From contig KN886369.1 in the NCBI GenBank assembly GCA_000934455.1, positions 68,092-104,747 of the forward strand: a stretch of 36,656 nt of DNA, read 5' to 3'. Source of the stretch: Apostichopus parvimensis. Its lineage: Eukaryota; Echinodermata; Holothuroidea; Aspidochirotida; Stichopodidae. The notes below the pieces were generated by a model that saw only the letters and a program-made list of their open reading frames with translations, ran no database searches and was not told where the DNA came from. Made by a program: the position numbers and the translations under genes. Below, piece after piece: positions 12,209 to 22,300 of this stretch (the stretch's first letter is position 1; each line of letters starts with the position of its first letter).

Positions 12209-12538
12209 AGGGTTTGAAGACTCATGCGCAAAAGAACGTCTCATGCCGGTAATTTAACCTAGTTACGAATGAGGTCTAACAGAAGTGTTAGACACCACCA
12301 TTGATCCCAGAAAATACACACACAGTTTGCTACCGTCGGTAATTAGACTATAGTGTACAGTCAATACATACAGCTACGGCCAATATCCACAACACTGTAC
12401 ATAGCAGCGTGGACATTTCAGGTCTAGATTAAAGATAAGGTATCACGTTTCATTACTGTCTGCATATTGTATCGACAAGCAACGAAAGTTAACTTTTTCA
12501 GAGCGCGGAACACGGTTTGTGGCGAGTCTTCAAAGCCT
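12209..12538. mobile_element. TTAA-flanked MITE (Kolobok-like), copy A, just upstream of SIRT1
   Basis: TTAA at 12205-12208 and 12539-12542 flanks inverted ends AGGGTTTGAAGACTC and GAGTCTTCAAAGCCT (14 of 15 matching). A TTAA target duplication with AGG termini is the signature of Kolobok elements; piggyBac also uses TTAA but usually starts CCC. A diverged copy lies inverted at 28973-29221. The left 220 bp align closely with that copy, and about 85 bp near the right end are present only here. The right end lies 265 bp upstream of the SIRT1 ATG, within the likely promoter. Confidence 0.75.
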
Positions 12539-12542
12539 TTAA

Positions 12543-12802
12543 GTAGTACTTTTCTCCGATTGCCATTTGAGATTGAGTTCCATGTAGTCGCCGCGGCACC
12601 CTTTCCAAAATGTGAAAGTTCATAGAGAAGTGTTATAATTGAATTCACATACGGGATATAGTCTAGAAATGTCGTCTTCTGACATCAAAGTGGTCCACAC
12701 GAAACCGATCAGCCAATGCCAGTATCTTCAGTTGGGCGCACCACTCAAAATCTTGTAGAGAAGTTTTATTCCTTGACCTCTGACCTCCCTAAGTTTTCCA
12801 AA
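12543..12802 (+). promoter_or_regulatory. SIRT1 proximal promoter / 5' UTR
   Basis: About 260 bp between the MITE and the SIRT1 start. It contains a CCAAT box at 12713-12717 and CpG-containing sequence around 12585-12600. An in-frame ATG at 12716 overlaps the CCAAT box, which argues that translation does not begin there. The ATG at 12803 has a better context (AAAATGG). Confidence 0.45.
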
Positions 12803-15800
12803 ATGGCGGCGGAGAAGCCGGAGGACCCGCTGGGATCATATCCCAAAAGACCGCGTTTGGGTTCTGAGATTGCCAAAATGACGGGTAAACCAGTGTTCCC
12901 CGAAGGAGAGGTGTCAGAATCACTCGACATGAATAATAGTGATCATAAAACGTCCTCTACTTTATCGGAAAATATTTCAGTGACTGGCGCTAGCGAACTA
13001 CACCAGTCAACACAACAATTTCCGTATAGTACTAGCTCAAGCAACACTGAACCAACGGAAGGCCCAGATCCAATCCCGACTGTTAGGCCTAACGTTATTA
13101 TAAGTGAGGAAGTACCGGGAACGGAGGACACCAGTGGTATGTCCAGTCAACCTTACCTAAGTTCGTTCGCCTTTGTGGAATGCATTACGTTAAATAAATT
13201 TAAGCTATCAACATCGACCGTACTTTAGACTGTATTAATGGCAATCTGATTGTGTAACTATTGGTTAGATGCACAGTGAACGAGGTAAATTGTTAAGGTT
13301 GGAGTTATTCACCCTACCCACGGTTCAATTTAAGGATAGTTCTCTTGCTTATTACCTGGTCATTTGTTCAATAAGCATTGCTGTGGTGCGTATTTACACG
13401 ATCATCGGTTACATAAGCAATGCACTGGTGCTTATTTACCTTACCGTTAAATATGGTGTGCTTTTACTGCTTATTTACCAGATTGCCGTTGCACAATACG
13501 TAACACACTGGTAGTGGTACTTATTTACCCAATTGTCGGTTAAAAAATGATGGTGCTCTTACACATTTATCCTATTTTCTGTTAAATAAGCGGTATTTAG
13601 TTACCCGATCATAGGTTAAATATGCCTGGTGTAAATCACCCAGGGCTCCCTTTTCAACCCCTTCTCCCTAATGCACACATAAAATAATGAAAGTAGTTAT
13701 CACTAACTTTTTTAGCCTAACCATGCATACATGTAAAACTGATTTGTAGCATAAATATACCTCAAAATGTATATTACTTGTCAGATATTTTGTTTCTCAT
13801 GGAAGGACCCAATGAAAATAGGGATCTCTATTTCCTTTTAATGAACCGTTACCTCTTACATTGGATTAGGGTTCGACAACCTCACCATTCCCCCTCCAAG
13901 TATTCACAAGTTTATTTTACAGATTTTTTTAAAATCTTTTTGTACTTTCTTTGGCCATTTATACAATACACTATACTAAACGAAGAAAGTATAATGCACC
14001 CGAACACTTAGTGTGATTTGACTGTTTAGACAGGATGCATAGACACAAATACTTTCCTCTGTGGCTTGATTAGCCTCTCTGCTCACAGACTGTGATCGGG
14101 TAAATAAGCATCTCCACATACTTCGGCAAGTCTGTGTTTGTAGCCAAAATCGGTATAGCTTACATACAATAGCAACATGTTAAATATGGGTTGTGTCCGA
14201 CAGACAAACGGTACAGGTTTAAAAGTACATTAACAGGTTGCCTAAATAAAAGGTACTTAAGTTTTAACATCATTTGCATACATGTAGACAAGTATGCACA
14301 AAACTTTGACAGTTTTATAAAGTTTTTGATTGGTTCTAGTATTTTAACATTTGATGTGAATCCTCATTTTGATCACTTTTAGCATCTTGGAAACCAGCAT
14401 CCAGAAAGAAAGACCAGAAAAGTGAGGATATGGCTAGTGCAAGCTCTTCTCAGCAGGGACCCCTGCAACACTCACAAGGAGAAGTCGAGCCTCACAAGCA
14501 ACATGGGAAACGAGAAACGGAAGATGAAATAGACAGCGATCTCGATCTTGGACTGGGTGATCTGAGTCCTGACCCAACTCCATCTGGTGAGTTTTTGGTT
14601 TTGTGTCGGAAGCACTTGATATCATCCGAAAATTTTACCAGCTCGACAAGGGATTCCTTAACATAAGATTTGAGTAAGAAGAGTGTAGACATGACACAGA
14701 TCTATGAGTATGTTTGTTCCTGTGGCAGTGGAGTAATTTCAGGTCCTTTTTCCATGCATATTTCTGTAAATGCTAAAGTGCTGGAATTATGAATGATACC
14801 ATGTAATGTATTGAAAATATTTTTTCAGAAAATTTAACCTGTTGCATATGAATTGAGGTATATCTTAGACTATAAACATTAATGTCTTTGTTTTGTATAT
14901 ATCTAGCAGGACCCATGGGATGGCTTCACCAGCAGATGATGACGGGGGTAGATCCCCGAAACATCCTGGCCCGCATCATTCCTCCCGATATCAGTCTGCC
15001 TGATGACATGTCAGAGATTGAAATGTGGAGTTTGATTGCAAACTACTTTGAAGCTTTTCAAGAACCAGAAAGGAGGAAAAAGTTGGAAAATTTCAATACT
15101 TTGGATGATGTGATTGCACTTTTGAGGAGATGTGACAAAGTCATTGTACTTAGCGGTGCCGGGGTGAGTAATCTTAAAACTGCATCAGTAAAACGAAAAG
15201 TTTGTCGGCCTCGACTTGATCATTGAGCTATAAAACAACAATAACTGAAGAATGAATCAGGTAGCAACACTGGTTGATAATTTACAAACATCAATTCAGT
15301 TTATAATGGATATGTAAAGGGGATATGCATATCAATGCGTTTTAATGATTGTGATGATGATGATGGTTGTTATCTAACTTTATCAAAATTACGTTACTGT
15401 TTTGAGTCTTGAAGTCGTTGCAATTGGAGCACTTGTCTCATGTTTGATACTTTTCTTCTCCACGCAGGTCTCTGTCTCGTGTGGGATTCCAGACTTTCGA
15501 TCAAGGGACGGTATTTATGCCCGGCTTTCTGTTGACTTCCCAGATTTGCCGGATCCCCAGGCCATGTTTGATATTCATTACTTCCGTAAAGACCCCAGAC
15601 CATTCTTCAAATTTGCAAAGGTAAAATAGTACAGCAGTCGACAGGAATCAATTACTGTCACCTTTGATCGGAGACGGTAGTCGTTTGCCTCAACTTGTTT
15701 TAAAAGTATTACAGGGTGTTTGACCTAAGTCTCACTTGATATGTTAAGATGAAAAGGTTGTTGTCAAATGCTACGTAAGTGTCTCTTTATGTTTGTAATT

Positions 15801-18800
15801 TGTACTAGACATTCATGTGGTATTTAAACTGCTTTGGTCATGTCTGTGCATGGATGGAACATGTAACTTTGGAAACATAACAGTCTGTTTATTCCAAGTT
15901 AACATTAACATTGGTCTCTTCCTTGCACCGTGTACTTTGATTTTGTTTCTTCAGGAAATTTATCCTGGTCAGTACAAACCATCGATATGTCACCAATTCA
16001 TCTCTCTTCTTGAACAACATAAGAAACTGCTGCGAAATTATTCGCAAAACATTGACACCTTAGAGCAGGTAGCCGGTATATCAAGAGTGGTTCAATGTCA
16101 TGGTAAGTCATAAGAGGTGTTTTCATGGAATAGTTTGTATTGAATGCATGCTGGTAATTCTTAATAGCATTCTATTTGTTACTGACTGATTAGTGGGAGG
16201 GTTTCAGTTTACAGTTCAAAAAATCGCTTTCTGATACACGTACAAGACCCTATTGTTTTGGGTGGAGGTCACAGATCATTTGGGGTCAGAAGAGGGCAAA
16301 ATGTAAAAATCTCAAAAACACTATCTCCAGGACCAGAACATCAAAGGAACTTATGTATGGGCAACTCTGACAGGAGTGACAGCATTAGCAGATCTGTACA
16401 TATTCCAGGGAGAGAAATTTAAGCAAAAGGGATGAAAAGTAATGTAAAACATCGAGTGAAGTCTTGTTCGTTGTCATGATACAGACATAATATCCAAGCG
16501 CTTAATGATAGCTCTCTTTTTGTCTGCTTTCTTGGTGAATACTTCTTTTGTGCGGGTTCTAAATGCATTTAACCCCGCTCACTTCTTCTTTTAACTAGCT
16601 CTGTGCATTAACTAATCTGTACTAACTAATCTGTCCTAACTAATCTGTACTGAGAGAGAGAATGTATTGACTTGAAAAGAGCAAAAAATAATGTTTTGGC
16701 TAAAATGACGTTTGAATCAGTGAAAGCAGGACTACCAGTCCTGTTCTCTATCAACTGAGATATCCAGTCCTTAGTTGATGACAATCCCGAACTAGTCATT
16801 TCCATTGTTGGGGTGCCAGATGATGGGAAGGTCACTGGTGTGAATTCTTTGCCAGCCAAAGATTTCTTTGCCAGCCACAGATTTCTTTGCCAGCCACAGA
16901 TAAATGTGTGTGTATTGAAAGCAAGTGTGCTCTAAATTGGGTTTAAAAGTCAGTCAGCCTTGGGCATAATCTGCAACATATTCTGTATAAACAAATAAAG
17001 CTTGATTATTCTTGCTGTGTATTACTTCAAAACTAGTAACAATGTATTAAGTGGTTAGTTTGCCAGGACTCCCTCGTCCAAACAAAATGTCCCACACCAA
17101 TATTTTAAGAAACGTAAAAATTCACACAGGAGATTGTGTTTTGCTCATCTCTTTGGTGACATTGCATCATGAGTTTAGATGACCTCGTCTTTATGATGAC
17201 CTCATCTTTATGATGACCTCATCTTTATGATGACCTAATCTCTATGATGACCTCATCTCTATGGTGACATCATCTTTATGATGACCTCATCTCTATTGTG
17301 ACATCATCTTTATAATTACCTCATCTCTATGATGACCTCATCTCTATGGTGACATCATCTTTATAATGACCTTTTTCTTCTTCCTGCAGGTTCCTTTGCA
17401 ACTGCAACGTGTACGAACTGCGGTTACAAAGTCGATGCGGAGGTCATTAGGAAAGAGATCTTTAATCAGGTAGGTAATGAGGCTATACATTATGTATACC
17501 TATGCCTGTTAAAGGAACGTCTCTATACATGTTGTGTATATCTGTACAGGTTATTAACAGAGCCAGTAAAGTCATTGATATCTTTCATTCCTCGGTGGTT
17601 TCGTGATCTTTTAACAACAGCAGAAGCAATTGTTAATTTCATTGGAAGCCTTAGTCCGTGAATTGAAGACCTACGTGGCTCATGATACCTCTGTACTTGA
17701 AAAACATTGTGAAAGTTACGCTACAGGTAACACGTAAATGTATCTTCATGAAATGATAAGGAACATTCCAACCCTCCTTCAGCAGATACATACAAAGTTA
17801 CTCATAATGACAGCTTACTTCCTTGGCAGGATACCAAAACATTTGTTATGTTCCTCAGGTTAGCATAAAATACTGCATACCTTATCACATATGGATGGTG
17901 TAAACACTGAGAAACCAGGGTGACCAGAAACACATGAAACAAAATGCATTTGCTAGATTAAAACTAACTTGAAGCTAACTACTTCACTAGGTAGAAGTGA
18001 TTATAATGCAAATTCTTTTTAGAAACCTCCTCTGGTGCCATCAAATTGTACAGGTAATACCCTATTAGTATTTATTTACTTCAGGTTATACCAATATGTC
18101 CAAGATGTCACCCTGATGCCGGTGTCCAGGCTATCTTGAAACCAGACATTGTCTTCTTCGGGGAAGGTCTCCCTAATGTCTTTTATGACTGCCTTGATGA
18201 TGACAAGAAGGCAGCAGATCTCTTGATTGTGATTGGCTCATCACTTAAGGTTCGACCGGTGGCAACAATCCCTTACCCAAGTGAGTAATCTGTTATTCTG
18301 AATTAGCATTTAGGAGGGTTGTCTGTAGGGCAGAATTTGGAATGTGACAAGTGGAGGTCAGGGGTGGGGTGTGTGTGTTACTTTGGCTTTCATTGAGGAT
18401 ACTTATTATTATTAAACTGGATACCCATTGGGAAAGCATCAAAATGGAAATGGCGATTGTCCATAGCAACAAGGTATGCTGTGATTGAAAGTCAGTCAAA
18501 TGTTGATCCATTAAAACAGCCCTAACAATTATCAGAATTAGAAAGGGAGGTAGAGGGGTTGGATGGAGGGGGGGGCAGTTTTCGCTTGCATTATGTTTAT
18601 AACTGTGTTGGAGAAAACAGCGCTTGGGTTTTGAAGGTTGCTCTCCCCTTCATCACATTCACCCAAATGATCCTATAGGTGATAGCAAATTGTGCATTTT
18701 CAATTTATCTCATAATAAGAGAAAAAGTGTTTCTCATAGTTTGTGTTGATGCCATAAAGTGCATAACATAGTGTAACATGTTTAGTATTATGCACATTCA

Positions 18801-21410
18801 TCATACATTTATTCCCTGATTTGTGAGATTTGTTCATTCTCTCGTAAGCAGATGTCTGTGTCTCAGGTGGGTGTGCATATGCATCAGGGATGTGCCCACG
18901 CTGGGCGGCACTGGGCGGCCCGTCCAGCACTAAAAATTACCGCCCAGCACTGTCTTAAAAATCGTGAAACCCACCCAGCACTATTTTCACATAAAATCCC
19001 GACATTCCTAACAATATATTCAACATAAATTGGGCCTAGCCTATAAGCCAAAAATCATACAGACTAATAATGCATCAGTTACGCATGCGAGAAAACTTAC
19101 TTACCGCTCTCAATCGGACCCTTGCAAAATCTCTTTGAAACAAACTAATAACTTTTACCAGGTACGTAATATATTTCACTAAAAAAAATAACAAAATAAC
19201 AAATAACAAATAACAAAATTTTTAGCAAAACTAGTACTTGTGTATGTGCTTAAAAAGCTACACAACTGCCAGCATTTGGCATCTGAGCACCTTCAAAAAC
19301 CCCCTCCCCCCTAGACCCCTCCCCCAGGACGGCGATCAGTATACCCGGCACTCAGGAAATCCTGGGCACATCCCTGTGCATCATACATTTATTTCCCTGA
19401 CTTGTGAGATTTGTTCATTCTCTCGTAATCAGATGTCCGTGTCTCAGTTTCTTCTGGTCTTTCCTCATGTTTTAGGTGTGGTGCCAAACAGCGTTCCCCA
19501 GATTCTCATCAATCGTGAACCGTTGCCTCATATGAACTTTGACATCGAGCTCCTCGGAGACGGGGACGTGATTATCAATGAAATATGTCATAGATTGGGA
19601 GAGGGTTGGGACCATGTCTGTTCCTCCCCGGATCTCTTGAGCGAAATAACAGAAATTCCAAAACAGAAATCTCAGGGAGGAGAAAAAAGCCCATTATGTC
19701 AGGATCATGATAAATTGGACCAATCTTTGGATCATGTCAAAACCAAATCTGGTGGTAGGGAAAAGCCAGGAACTTCTAGACAAATAGATGACTTTGAATC
19801 TGTTGGAACTCCCCCCGCCTTAGAGTCTTGTGGTGATAAGAGTCAGTTTGTAAAAGATTTGTCGAGAAGAGAGGATCAGATTGCCAGAGTTGGAGAAGGG
19901 ACTCAACAAGCATCAGCCGCAAAGACGACATCGGTGAACTCTCCAGAGAGAAAAGAAAAGGGGCCATCTCTAGGAGAAGCAGAATTTTTAAAAAGTGAAC
20001 AAACCGCCGATCGTACATCGGACGTGTCAGGAAAAGACTCGAGGTCGGAGAAAAATAGTATCGAAACTGGCTCGGCAGAAAATAAAGTTTTGTTAGAGGA
20101 AGGAGACAAAGGGGACAATGTAAAAGCAGATATTTGTGAGGCTGATTCAGAACACAAGGAGGTACATGAAGAACTCTCAGGAAACTCTGCTGTTGATCTT
20201 TCATCTAAGAATTCGTTGGTCCAGTCAGACGAGATCGGGAGCAGCAACAGTGGCACGGTGACAGAGACATCAGGATCAAGGACGTCTAAACAAAGACCTA
20301 GAAGGCAGAGTGTCACAGAATATATGGAAGGTTCGAAAACTAACTGTTTTATCAATCAAGATGTGTAATGTTACAAGAGGAACCAACAGAGGGGGATGGG
20401 GAGGGGGAAGGAAAATATTTTGACAGCAATCGGCCATCTTTAAATATCTGAAATTTTACGGAAGTGTCTCTAAAGTAATCGGGACTGTTTCTTTTTTTCG
20501 AATTTAAGCGGGACCAGCAGGGAATATTATAGATTTATATTATTAACAAATTCAGATTATAGAATATAATGAGCAATGCAATAATGTATGTTACCTCATA
20601 GAGGGGATGCACGTACCTATTATCATCTCTCATACCAGTTGTGTCCATGAACACCTCCACAGTGTGATTATTTTGCTCATATCTGGGTTTCATTGACCAG
20701 GGAACAGTTTATCCAGAATTGCATCACAAAATGCCATACAAAATGTTCCTAGATCTATAGCAGTTTTGGTATGTACACAGGACCATAGTAATTTATTATG
20801 AGAAGAAGTCCAGAGCCCTGAAAACTTACAAAACTAAATTATTCCGTGGTGACCAATTCTTTTACTAATTTAACTGGTATTATTTATGCTTGTTGAGCTG
20901 ATTTTTTTGTTTCCTGGCCTTCTTTTAATTCCTTCAGCTTCTACCTATCTGTTCATCCCTCCAAACCGCTATGTATTCCACGGAGCAGAGGTCTACTCAA
21001 GTGACGATGAGGTCAAGAACATGGAAGAGACTGGAATATTGTCCCCCGTTTCCCATACCCAGGAAGGAGCAAGGAACATTGAAATAAAAAGCCCCTCTGA
21101 CAATGGGAGAAACTCTCAAAATTCATGTGCTACCTCCAGCTCGGATGGAAGCCTGCTATCTCCACAATCTGAACCAGAATTTACAAAAGGAGGTATGCAC
21201 CAGCCACTTGATACAACCTCTGCATGCATGCAAAGCTCCAGTTCCCATGGCAACCATAGTTCTCATGTGACCAGTCCAACAGGTTATATTGGTGGCAGCA
21301 TTCAGCTTCAGATAGGTGACAGTATTAATTCAGAACAGTTTGTACCTCAGATGGAGCATGGTCCGTCAAAACTTCAAGAGAAAATGGAGGTAGCTACATC
21401 TTCATCATGA
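12803..21410 (+). CDS. SIRT1: SIRT1 NAD-dependent protein deacetylase
   Basis: Nine coding exons: 12803-13136, 14383-14586, 14910-15163, 15468-15620, 15955-16102, 17390-17469, 18085-18280, 19476-20330 and 20938-21410; 898 residues against 747 in human. SIRT1 removes acetyl groups from histones, p53, FOXO and PGC-1alpha-type substrates using NAD, mainly in the nucleus. Seen here: a basic PKRPRL motif near the N terminus; the NAD-binding GAGVSVSCGIPDFRSRDG across exons 3-4; SQNIDTLEQVAG; the catalytic QCHG with H364; zinc cysteines C372, C375, C396 and C399 (CTNC and CPRC); IVFFGEGLP; and VIGSSLKVRPV. Exon 9 carries the ESA activation motif (YLFIPPNRYVFHGAEVYS, about 745-762). The extra length is mostly a Ser/Glu/Lys-rich, probably disordered insert in exon 8 (285 codons). 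All phases agree. The exon 8 donor (G|GTTCG) is weak. Confidence 0.97.
13348..13632 (+). repeat. Degenerate tandem repeat in SIRT1 intron 1
   Basis: About five or six diverged units of roughly 45-55 bp, each with the pattern CTTATTTACC, then a GATCATCGGTTA-like segment, then ATAAGCAATG and CTGGTG. A reverse-complement fragment (GATCGGGTAAATAAGC) recurs near 14095. The small open frames here are by-products of the repeat. Confidence 0.5.
14901..14910 (+). promoter_or_regulatory. Tandem NAGNAG splice acceptor at SIRT1 exon 3
   Basis: The intron 2 end reads TCTAGCAG|GACCC, so either TAG (to 14906) or CAG (to 14909) can serve. The choice changes the protein by one residue just before PMGWL, without a frame change. 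I chose the distal site for the main model. Confidence 0.5.
16674..16860. mobile_element. Foldback element with tRNA-Thr-like end, copy 3 (truncated)
   Basis: Starts with the same GAAAAGAGCAAA end as the copies at 4584 and 24407. It then carries a tRNA-like arm at 16697-16769 (minus, 73 nt) and part of the shared centre (TTAGTTGATGACAATCCC, then GGGGTGCCAGA). The second arm is missing; the element breaks off at the 19-bp tandem repeat near 16845. It lies in SIRT1 intron 5. Confidence 0.55.
16697..16769 (-). repeat. tRNA-like arm of copy 3, anticodon loop with GGT
   Basis: Exactly 73 nt on the minus strand. D stem TCTC/GAGA and anticodon stem CAGGA/TCCTG are fully paired around the loop CTGGTAG (GGT, threonine). 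The acceptor stem is largely paired with several G-T pairs and one mismatch. The T stem is not paired, so a working tRNA is unlikely. Confidence 0.5.
16845..16901 (+). repeat. 19-bp tandem repeat, three units
   Basis: Three head-to-tail units of TTCTTTGCCAGCCACAGAT with one substitution in the first, at the broken edge of the foldback element copy in SIRT1 intron 5. Confidence 0.8.
17178..17371 (+). repeat. 17-bp minisatellite in SIRT1 intron 5
   Basis: About eleven units of GATGACCTCATCTTTAT with variants (GGTGACATCATCTTTAT and others) ending about 20 bp before the exon 6 acceptor. Each unit carries TGACCTCA or TGACATCA, which resemble CRE or nuclear-receptor half-site motifs. The array abuts the polypyrimidine tract. 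Confidence 0.85.
18797..19447 (+). repeat. About 70-bp direct repeats flanking a MITE in SIRT1 intron 7
   Basis: 18797-18866 and 19378-19447 are near-identical (CATCATACATTTATT...GTGTCTCAG), with a few substitutions and one length change. They bracket the inverted-repeat element at 18885-19376, as if a local tandem duplication preceded or accompanied the insertion. The right copy leads into the exon 8 acceptor. Confidence 0.7.
18885..19376. mobile_element. hAT-like MITE in SIRT1 intron 7
   Basis: Inverted ends CAGGGATGTGCCCA (18885) and TGGGCACATCCCTG (19376), perfect over 14 bp. TGCAT abuts both ends, suggesting a 5-bp or decayed longer target duplication. The interior is 492 bp long in total with G/C-rich subterminal parts (CTGGGCGG motifs on the left, C-rich on the right) and an AT-rich centre with a repeated AACAAAT motif. 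No transposase is present. CAGGG ends suit hAT elements, but the target duplication is not a clean 8 bp. Confidence 0.65.
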
Positions 21411-21604
21411 TGGAATAACTTGCTAATAGAAACTAAAACCAGGTTTAAAAAGGAAATGAGATAGCGAATAACACATTATTCCCTTGAAAGATTGGTAAAC
21501 AACTATCGATATTGTTAGAAGGAAATTAAAATGGAGGGGATAATTGATGAATGCCCCCTGTTGAGGTTCATGTGTGTTGTGACTTCTCTTTATACAAGCC
21601 AAGC

Positions 21605-21610
21605 AATAAA
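21605..21610 (+). terminator. Candidate SIRT1 poly(A) signal AATAAA
   Basis: A canonical hexamer 195 bp after the SIRT1 stop. The downstream region is moderately T/GT rich. Use of a later site is possible. Confidence 0.4.
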
Positions 21611-21885
21611 CTCACCAGCTAGTGCTGTCGTAAATTCACCATTTTGTATCTGTTCTAGAGCTGTGCTCTCTGATTAAACAGCAACCATGTCATCACATTT
21701 TCTTACCGATAAGATGTAAATAATTATGATCTACCAGAAAACTTTCTCCAATTTTACAAGAAATTAGTATTAAAAAAAAAGGTAGGAAAAACTTATATGA
21801 AATTATCAGATGTCTTGGTTATCATCATCGTCAGTGAAAGGTTAAAGCAGGGTATCACAGGGCTAAGCTGGCCAGATTTGTGGCA

Positions 21886-21987
21886 AGTTTGCACACATAT
21901 TGTAAGTGTAGTTTGCACTCATATTCCAGTGTAGTTTGCACTCATATTGTAGTGCAGTTTGTACTCATATTGTAGTGTTAGTTTGTG
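21886..21987 (+). repeat. 23-24-bp tandem repeat, about four units
   Basis: Units of AGTTTGCACTCATATTGTAG plus 3-4 bases, repeated four times with small changes and a partial fifth, downstream of SIRT1. Confidence 0.75.
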
Positions 21988-22300
21988 TGTAGTTGTACTG
22001 TTCCTCCTTGATTTGTACTTGGGGGACATTTTGGGTACCTGGTAATCTGGTATATAGCAGGAATTTGTACTTTAGTGTTCAAATCTGGTATAGCACTTTC
22101 AAGGGTCTGAATTTGTCTCTTTGAATATACTAGGGTTCATTTGTGAAGAAAAAACCTGCTCTACACTTTTAGCACTTAATAGTTTCATCATACTTAATAG
22201 CAGTTTGATGTGCAATACCAGATAAATGATTCCCTATTGCAAGATTAAGTAGGCTTATTTACACTTAGATTCTAGACCTTGTACTTGTAACAAGGGATAT

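Larger units (their letters stand above)
21411..22300 (+). other. SIRT1 3' UTR region
   Basis: Non-coding AT-rich sequence after the SIRT1 stop. An AATAAA hexamer at 21605-21610 is the first candidate poly(A) signal; a later one lies near 23632. A short 23-24-bp tandem repeat occupies 21886-21987. Confidence 0.5.

Noticed and set aside
12424-12648. Minus-strand frame upstream of SIRT1
   Set aside because: It crosses the right end of the TTAA-flanked MITE and lacks coding character.
12716-12802. In-frame upstream ATG extending SIRT1 by 29 residues
   Set aside because: The ATG overlaps a CCAAT box (12713-12717) and the extension has no family similarity; the ATG at 12803 has better context and gives a SIRT1-like basic N terminus soon after.
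17178-17371. CRISPR-like array
   Set aside because: The 17-bp units are contiguous without unique spacers, and this is an animal intron: a minisatellite.
19238-19475. Open frame upstream of SIRT1 exon 8
   Set aside because: It runs through the MITE end and a direct repeat and precedes a TTTTAG acceptor whose phase matches exon 7; it is intron sequence.
19776-20355. Long antisense frames opposite SIRT1 exon 8
   Set aside because: Mirror frames of a Ser/Glu-rich coding exon, without start context, splice sites or homology.
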